This document shows, piece after piece, positions 60,200 through 64,000 of a stretch of DNA of 64,000 nucleotides. The DNA is from CAZAOY01 sp964486925. Its GTDB lineage: Bacteria > Bacillota > Clostridia > Oscillospirales > Ruminococcaceae. The notes under the pieces are model-generated. The model searched no databases and was not told the DNA's origin. It saw nothing but the letters and a program-made list of their open reading frames with translations. Positions within the stretch are counted from its first letter, which is position 1. Every line of letters starts with the position of its first letter. The position numbers and the translations under genes were made by a program. The stretch lies in the NCBI GenBank assembly GCA_964486925.1, contig CAZAOY010000003.1, positions 1 to 64,000 on the forward strand, read 5' to 3'.

Positions 60200-60303
60200 A
60201 GTATAATACTAAAATGCAATAAAAACACTCTAAAAAAGCCGTGCAAAGCCTATAGTTTTTGGATTTGTGCGGTTTTTTTGTAAGTGTTTTATTGCAGATT
60301 AGT
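60196..60303. terminator. Long imperfect palindrome / bidirectional terminator
   Basis: TAATACTAAAATGCAATAAA on the left pairs with TTTATTGCAGATTAGTATA on the right, with an inner AAAAAAGCCGTGCAAA to TTTGTGCGGTTTTTTT stem. About 108 bp. It reaches the stop codon of the TrmH-family gene and separates two convergent genes. Confidence 0.65.
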
Positions 60304-61030
60304 ATAAAAGCTCATTTCGCCTTGCGAAGGCGTATGCGCCGATACCTACCGCTATGGCTAGGTTGAAGGAATCGACCTCGCTTGAAAGCGGGATCTTTAC
60401 GCTCTGACCGATGTTGAGAAAGCCCTCGTCTAATCCGCTTGATTCGTTTCCGAAGATTAGCGAGAAGGTCTTGCAGGGGAGGGTGTCCTCGGGGGTGTTT
60501 GTTGCCTTTAGCATAAAGGGGAAGTAGCTGTGGGAGCTGTAGAGGTCGCTGTACTCCTCAAAGGAGCGAAATAGCGAAAAATTAATCCTAAACAGTGCTC
60601 CCATCGACGCACGGATGGTCTTTGGGTTGTAGATGTCCGCCGCGGGCTCTATTATAGCGAGGTCATGGATGTTCATCCCCGCCATGGTTCGGATTATCGT
60701 ACCCAGATTTCCCATGTCGGACGGATTTACCAGTACGATATGGGGTTTATCCCGTGCTAACATCCTTTCATTATGATACTTGCGAAACACCGCTAGGATA
60801 TAGCTGTTCTCCTTTTGGTTTATGGCGGTAAACACCTTATCCGATAGGAAATACGCTAGATTATTCTCCTTGCAAAGCTTAATAATCCCCTCCTTGTCGT
60901 TGTATGAGGAATGGATGTAGATACAGATTATAAGCTCGGGGCGGGTCTTGATAAGCTCGATGGTAGCGTACCCACCGCAGGTGTAGGAATAATCAAAGTC
61001 TTTTTTGTATGGTTTTAATCTGTTTGTCAT
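60299..61030 (-). CDS. TrmH/SpoU-family RNA methyltransferase
   Basis: 243 residues, preceded by AAAGGAG. The SPOUT knot motifs are in order: motif 1 NPSDMGNLGTIIRTMAGMNI, motif 2 LIFGNESSGLDEGF, motif 3 KIPLSSEVDSFNLAIAVGIGAYA. It 2'-O-methylates tRNA or rRNA; which one is not clear. The N-terminal ~95 residues form the substrate-binding domain of TsnR/RlmB-like proteins. It is monocistronic. Confidence 0.88.
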   Translation of the reverse strand: MTNRLKPYKKDFDYSYTCGGYATIELIKTRPELIICIYIHSSYNDKEGIIKLCKENNLAYFLSDKVFTAINQKENSYILAVFRKYHNERMLARDKPHIVLVNPSDMGNLGTIIRTMAGMNIHDLAIIEPAADIYNPKTIRASMGALFRINFSLFRSFEEYSDLYSSHSYFPFMLKATNTPEDTLPCKTFSLIFGNESSGLDEGFLNIGQSVKIPLSSEVDSFNLAIAVGIGAYAFARRNELLY

Positions 61031-61105
61031 GGCACTTGCTCCTTTAATTTTAACTTTTTATATAATATAAATTAAAGTGCAAGGTCATTAAAGTCTACGA
61101 CAAGG

Positions 61106-61198
61106 TTAAAGAATTACTTTGTACTCCATGCAGGTTTTGTCGTGTCCGTTAGACCTTGCATGGAGAGTATCAAGTGTGGTGTGAAGTAGTATTGACAT
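61106..61198 (-). CDS. Very small protein, downstream of the nucleotidyltransferase
   Basis: 30 residues from ATG 61198, preceded nine bases earlier by GGGAGG, itself spanning the stop of the preceding small gene. The sequence MSILLHTTLDTLHARSNGHD is rich in His and polar residues and has no membrane segment. The strong, correctly spaced ribosome binding site is the main evidence. I do not recognise it. Confidence 0.4.
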   Translation of the reverse strand: MSILLHTTLDTLHARSNGHDKTCMEYKVIL

Positions 61199-61204
61199 CA
61201 GAAG

Positions 61205-61336
61205 TCACCTCCCTTCGTTTAGGATATCCGATTTAATCGAGTCTGCAAGCTGTAGGGTATAGGAGTCAGCAACGATAACTAACCTGTTGTCGCTATCAAG
61301 GTTGCACCATTTCTGGGTTAGTGCAGTAAAATCCAT
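61205..61336 (-). CDS. Small protein (43 aa), cotranscribed with the nucleotidyltransferase
   Basis: 43 residues from ATG 61336, starting seven bases after the nucleotidyltransferase stop (61344) with AAGGACAGG as ribosome binding site inside that gene's end. It begins MDFTALTQKWCNLDSDNRLV and has an amphipathic LQLADSIKSDIL. The next small gene starts six bases after its stop. The tight spacing suggests a real three-gene unit. Not recognised; could be a partner of the nucleotidyltransferase. Confidence 0.5.
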   Translation of the reverse strand: MDFTALTQKWCNLDSDNRLVIVADSYTLQLADSIKSDILNEGR

Positions 61337-61343
61337 AGCGGCT

Positions 61344-62387
61344 TCACCTGTCCTTCAAGAAATCCGCAAGCTCGGTGGAATCCTTAAACCGCCGTATCGG
61401 TACATTTTGGTCGGCTAACAGACTCTCGAGTGCGGCTTTATGGTCTGCGGCGGATTTACCGATACCGCTTAGGTCGTGTGGGTTGTATGCCTTCACAAGA
61501 TTAGGCAGGGTGGATAGGTCAACCCCTGTATGTTCGGTGGTGCATTCAATCTCGTGGGTTAGCTCCGCCGCCGCAAAGAGGGCGGTGACAGGGTCGTTTA
61601 TCTCACAGGCACGGTTAATCTTATTGTAGTAGTTTATCAGCTCCTCATAACACTGTGTCCAGTTTTCCTTAAAGGAGCGGCTTGGTGGTAGGTGGTTAAC
61701 TGCTTCCTTAACTAGGCTGTGAATATCGTTTACAAGACTTGAAAGCGTATCTAAAATCTCCACAGGGTCGGTGCTGTAAAACAGGGTGTTGTAGCGGGAT
61801 TCAAGGTCATGTGGGATTATTGGCATTGCTGTGAGCTCCCCTAGAAGCTTACCTCGCCCACGTCTTACAGGGATACCGTTTAACAGCGATAGCGCTTGAC
61901 CGAGGTTGTATACCACCTCTATAGCTGTGGCTCGTGCCTGTGGCAGGGTAGGGGAGGTGTTTTGGTTTTTAAGGGTAATGTACGCGCTGTCGAGCTCCTT
62001 TATTGCTAGATCAAGGATATGCGGTCGATCGCTATAATCTAGCGCTTTAGAACGAAGGCTATCCCACCTTTCCTTGTCCCCTTCGCTACCGTAGTAGCAT
62101 ACCTTTCCATCGGTGATGATGGAGGTAAGAAATTCCTCATGGTTTGCGATACGCTCCAGACGTTCCCACCCCAGCGCCCAGAAATCGTAGCCGATATCGT
62201 CGATTATACAGGTAAACCCTAGGTCAAATCCCCGCTGAGTTTTCGGCACAATAAACATATCCAGATCCGAACGGCTATGGGTATCGTTAAAGACGGTAGA
62301 CCCCATCATAATTACCACCGAGATGTCGTTAGGGTAGTCCTTCTTAATCTTTTCAATTATCAGCTCTAATGCTTTTATCTGTTCCAT
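61344..62387 (-). CDS. Nucleotidyltransferase-domain protein
   Basis: 347 residues from ATG 62387, after AAGGAGG. The open frame extends upstream, but that part is structured leader. The nucleotidyltransferase motif GS-x10-DxD is at Gly29-Ser30 and Asp41/Asp43 (MMGSTVFNDTHSRSDLDMF). A long helical C-terminal region resembles the HEPN-like/DUF4111-type helices of antibiotic-modifying nucleotidyltransferases. The substrate is unknown. A roughly 430-nt leader and two small downstream genes make the locus unusual. Confidence 0.78.
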   Translation of the reverse strand: MEQIKALELIIEKIKKDYPNDISVVIMMGSTVFNDTHSRSDLDMFIVPKTQRGFDLGFTCIIDDIGYDFWALGWERLERIANHEEFLTSIITDGKVCYYGSEGDKERWDSLRSKALDYSDRPHILDLAIKELDSAYITLKNQNTSPTLPQARATAIEVVYNLGQALSLLNGIPVRRGRGKLLGELTAMPIIPHDLESRYNTLFYSTDPVEILDTLSSLVNDIHSLVKEAVNHLPPSRSFKENWTQCYEELINYYNKINRACEINDPVTALFAAAELTHEIECTTEHTGVDLSTLPNLVKAYNPHDLSGIGKSAADHKAALESLLADQNVPIRRFKDSTELADFLKDR

Positions 62388-62405
62388 TATTTCCTCCTTA
62401 AATAC

Positions 62406-62459
62406 AAAGATCTCAACCTTTGCAATGAAGCTTAGTTCATTGTTAAGGTTGAGATCTTT
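62406..62459 (-). promoter_or_regulatory. Strong leader hairpin before the nucleotidyltransferase ribosome binding site
   Basis: AAAGATCTCAACCTT and AAGGTTGAGATCTTT form a perfect 15-bp stem, continued inward by CAATGAA/TTCATTG. On the minus strand the hairpin ends 7 nt before the AAGGAGG of the gene. A T-run does not follow it, so it is not a normal terminator. Confidence 0.7.
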
Positions 62460-62825
62460 AAACAGGCACACTGCAACAATTAGGGATTGGGTATTGTAAC
62501 ACAATACCTGCATTGTATTACTATACAGGTATTGCATTACTGGTATTGCAATAACTGTATAGCAATACTACGGTAGCCTATATTGTTTATACAGACTAAA
62601 CGTAACATGTTAATCGGTGCAGATTAACACACATCCCTATATATCTACAAAGTTATAGTGTGACCCTATCTGATTAGATAACCCAACTCAAACAACAAAC
62701 CAAGCCTGTGGTTACACAGACTGTTACTATTATGTTGTAAATTGAATTATGCTCTAATCATCGTCACACCGCCTATGCTAAATTTTATAGTGATAAAGCA
62801 AGCCATCTCTGGCTTTGCTGTGTAC
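62460..62825 (-). other. Long structured leader of the nucleotidyltransferase gene
   Basis: It contains repeated CAATACC/GGTATTG units between 62488 and 62570 that can pair in several ways, a GTTAATC/GATTAAC hairpin near 62615-62635, and an AAGCAAGCC/GGCTTTGCT hairpin near 62797-62822 at the 5' end. No known riboswitch or T-box signature was recognised. Confidence 0.45.
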
Positions 62826-62854
62826 AGTATAACATATATTGTGGGGGATGTCAA
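62826..62854 (-). promoter_or_regulatory. Promoter of the nucleotidyltransferase transcript
   Basis: On the minus strand: TTGACA (62854-62849), 17-bp spacer, TATACT (62831-62826). Transcription starts near 62819 and gives a leader of about 430 nt. Confidence 0.75.
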
Positions 62855-62969
62855 TAGATATTAGTGAAAATATTTGTTTGCAGTAGACTATAAATATATA
62901 TTTCCATTTTTAGTTGATTTGTAAAATAATTTTTGCTATAATGATGGTATAACTTTGTAATCACTGTTA

Positions 62970-63173
62970 ATGCTCATAGCTACACAATTATTACATAACA
63001 TAAGTCAAAAAGGATCTATACTTATATCTTTAAACACAAACCCACCCGCAGATATGCTAAGACGTCGCTTGATACAGCAAATAACAGATTTTATTGGTGG
63101 TACGAAAAGGTTATATCCCGATATAAAACCGCTTATGTGTTTCAAGCCTAAAAAAGGAGGAAAAGCAACTTGA
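62970..63173 (+). CDS. Doubtful small hypothetical protein
   Basis: 67 codons ending four bases into the next gene. There is no ribosome binding site before the ATG and the composition is unremarkable, with a basic tail (FKPKKGGKAT) that simply encodes the ribosome binding site of the GNAT gene. It could be the leftover end of an older gene. Low confidence. Confidence 0.25.
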   Translation: MLIATQLLHNISQKGSILISLNTNPPADMLRRRLIQQITDFIGGTKRLYPDIKPLMCFKPKKGGKAT

Positions 63174-63799
63174 AGATAAGACTTGAAGAAAAGGCTGACT
63201 ACAGTATTACAGAAAACCTCGTTAGAGAAGCCTTTTGGAATCTATATCGCCCAGGCTGTGACGAACATTTTATAGTCTATAAAATGCGAGGACATAGTGA
63301 TTTTATCCCTGAGCTTGCATTTGTTATTGAGGATAAGGAGCAGATTGTTGGATGTATCTATTACACCCATTCTAAGGTTGTGGATAAGGATGGAAATGAG
63401 CATAAAACGATAACCTTCGGGCCGGTTGCAGTTCTGCCTAAGCTTCAGCGACAGGGTATAGGGCGAAGGCTTATCACCCATTCCATAAAAAAGGCACAGG
63501 AGATGGGATTTTCAGCTATAGTTATCGGCGGGTATCCATATCATTACCGCACCTATGGTTTTGTTGGTACTAAAAGATATGGGATAACTATGCCGGACGG
63601 TAATTTCTATAAAGGTATTATGGCACTTCCGCTTTACGAACAAGCGTTAAGAGGTGTTAGTGGAAGCGTGTATTTTAGCGATGTATTCGATACCGAAAAG
63701 ACACAGGTGGATGAATTTGATAAGCTGTTTGCGCCTAAAGAAAGATGTGTGCAGGATAGTCAAAGGGAGTTTGAGATTGCGTCGGGTGAGCTAGAATAG
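63170..63799 (+). CDS. GNAT family N-acetyltransferase (YhbS-like)
   Basis: 209 residues from a TTG start, nine bases after a strong AAAGGAGG. It begins MKIRLEEKADYSITENLVREAFW, typical of YhbS-type acetyltransferases, with the acetyl-CoA loop VLPKLQRQGIGRRLI and GFSAIVIGGYPYHYRTYGF. The C-terminal third (VFDTEKTQVDEFDKLFAPKE) is longer than the plain GNAT core, as usual in this subgroup. Substrate unknown. Confidence 0.88.
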   Translation: MKIRLEEKADYSITENLVREAFWNLYRPGCDEHFIVYKMRGHSDFIPELAFVIEDKEQIVGCIYYTHSKVVDKDGNEHKTITFGPVAVLPKLQRQGIGRRLITHSIKKAQEMGFSAIVIGGYPYHYRTYGFVGTKRYGITMPDGNFYKGIMALPLYEQALRGVSGSVYFSDVFDTEKTQVDEFDKLFAPKERCVQDSQREFEIASGELE

Positions 63800-63987
63800 A
63801 GGAGCTTTAATATTTTGATAATACAGAAAAAAGTAGTATTTCACACTGCGTTATAGATAATTCAAGCTTAGACAGTTATCTTTTTGGTTGGAGTGTTGTT
63901 GCTATGGGAGGGTGAGCAGGCGATAACCTACCTAACCGGCTTAAAAAAGCAATTACAGTTAAGATTCAATATATAAGGAGAATGAAG

Positions 63988-64000
63988 ATGAAATTAACCC
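63988..64000 (+). CDS. Start of a gene cut by the right window edge
   Basis: AAGGAG at 63975-63980, seven bases before ATG 63988, then MKLT before the sequence ends. Nothing can be said of the product. The 190 bp upstream (63800-63987) contains no recognised element. Confidence 0.5.

Noticed and set aside
62488..62570. CRISPR-like array of CAATACC repeats
   Set aside because: Units are too short and irregular, lie in both orientations and have no spacers of constant length; better explained as pairing segments of a leader.
62460..62825. T-box riboswitch in the nucleotidyltransferase leader
   Set aside because: The T-box sequence (AGGGTGGNACCGCG) and specifier-loop features were not found.
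1..64000. tRNA, rRNA, tmRNA, RNase P RNA, prophage or IS transposase genes
   Set aside because: None of their characteristic sequences was recognised on either strand; small structured RNAs could still have been missed by eye.

Overview
The window looks like a draft or metagenome-assembled chromosome segment of a low-GC, monoderm Firmicute of class Clostridia, probably near the Oscillospiraceae/Ruminococcaceae. The basis is a single-chain 1248-residue PurL, a GldG/DUF4340-type ABC operon, a MalFG-type sugar importer with a lipoprotein binding protein, strong GGAGG ribosome binding sites, TTGACA-17-TATAAT promoters and a lysine riboswitch. The family placement is inference. There is no prophage, CRISPR array, rRNA or tRNA. 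Two 100-N scaffold gaps are present, at 3449-3548 and 42187-42286. The second splits murC and is flanked by an exact 55-bp duplication, so it is almost certainly an assembly artefact.

Layout. 1-531: 5' part of queA, minus strand. 589-793: two back-to-back palindromic elements. 819-9760: a lysine-riboswitch-controlled run of asd, dapA, gap, dapB, a TVP38/VTT membrane protein, dtd, tgt, mntP, a URO-D-fold protein and rsmI, closed by a terminator. 9.8-10.7 kb: repeat-rich intergenic DNA. 10.7-16 kb: MFS transporter, trxB, a SLOG protein, an HPr-like protein that has lost the catalytic histidine, and mtaB. 16.1-19.8 kb: purL. 20.3-25.1 kb: a four-gene ABC operon of the GldA/F/G plus DUF4340 type. 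25.6-28.3 kb: a MacA/MacB-like three-gene operon. 28.5-32.2 kb, minus strand: a small membrane protein, a secreted PepSY-like protein and a two-component system. 32.4-35.8 kb: sugar ABC importer without its ATPase. 36-37.2 kb: a phosphoribosyltransferase and a zinc-ribbon P-loop protein that lacks a standard start codon. 37.4-38.7 kb: O-acetylhomoserine sulfhydrylase, minus strand.

39-44.8 kb holds a DacF-like PBP whose catalytic SxxK motif is lost, a GNAT, murC, a YerC-like TrpR repressor, a methyltransferase and hslO. 44.9-47.1 kb encodes one large secreted protein with BspA leucine-rich repeats, InlB-B repeats and a trypsin-like protease. 47.3-48.5 kb is an SPFH/ribbon-helix-helix pair. 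48.9-50.3 kb is a DUF3343 (Se/S carrier-like) and cysteine desulfurase pair. 50.5-54.6 kb, minus strand, carries a lactonase-fold propeller, trmB, a CapA-like lipoprotein and a ThuA protein, divergent from a GH125 mannosidase. After that come an alpha/beta-hydrolase lipoprotein, an XRE regulator, a DUF4143 ATPase under an operator-like palindrome, a TrmH-family methyltransferase, a nucleotidyltransferase with a roughly 430-nt structured leader and two very small downstream genes, and a GNAT. A further gene begins at the right edge.

Most genes are ordinary housekeeping. The unusual material is the catalytically dead DacF homologue, the Crh-like HPr, a ~100-bp MITE-like repeat in two homologous copies, two unrelated genes sharing a leader motif that can sequester their ribosome binding sites, a 126-nt nested RNA structure inside the sugar importer operon, two unannotated small genes, and several families of intergenic hairpins with compensatory base changes.
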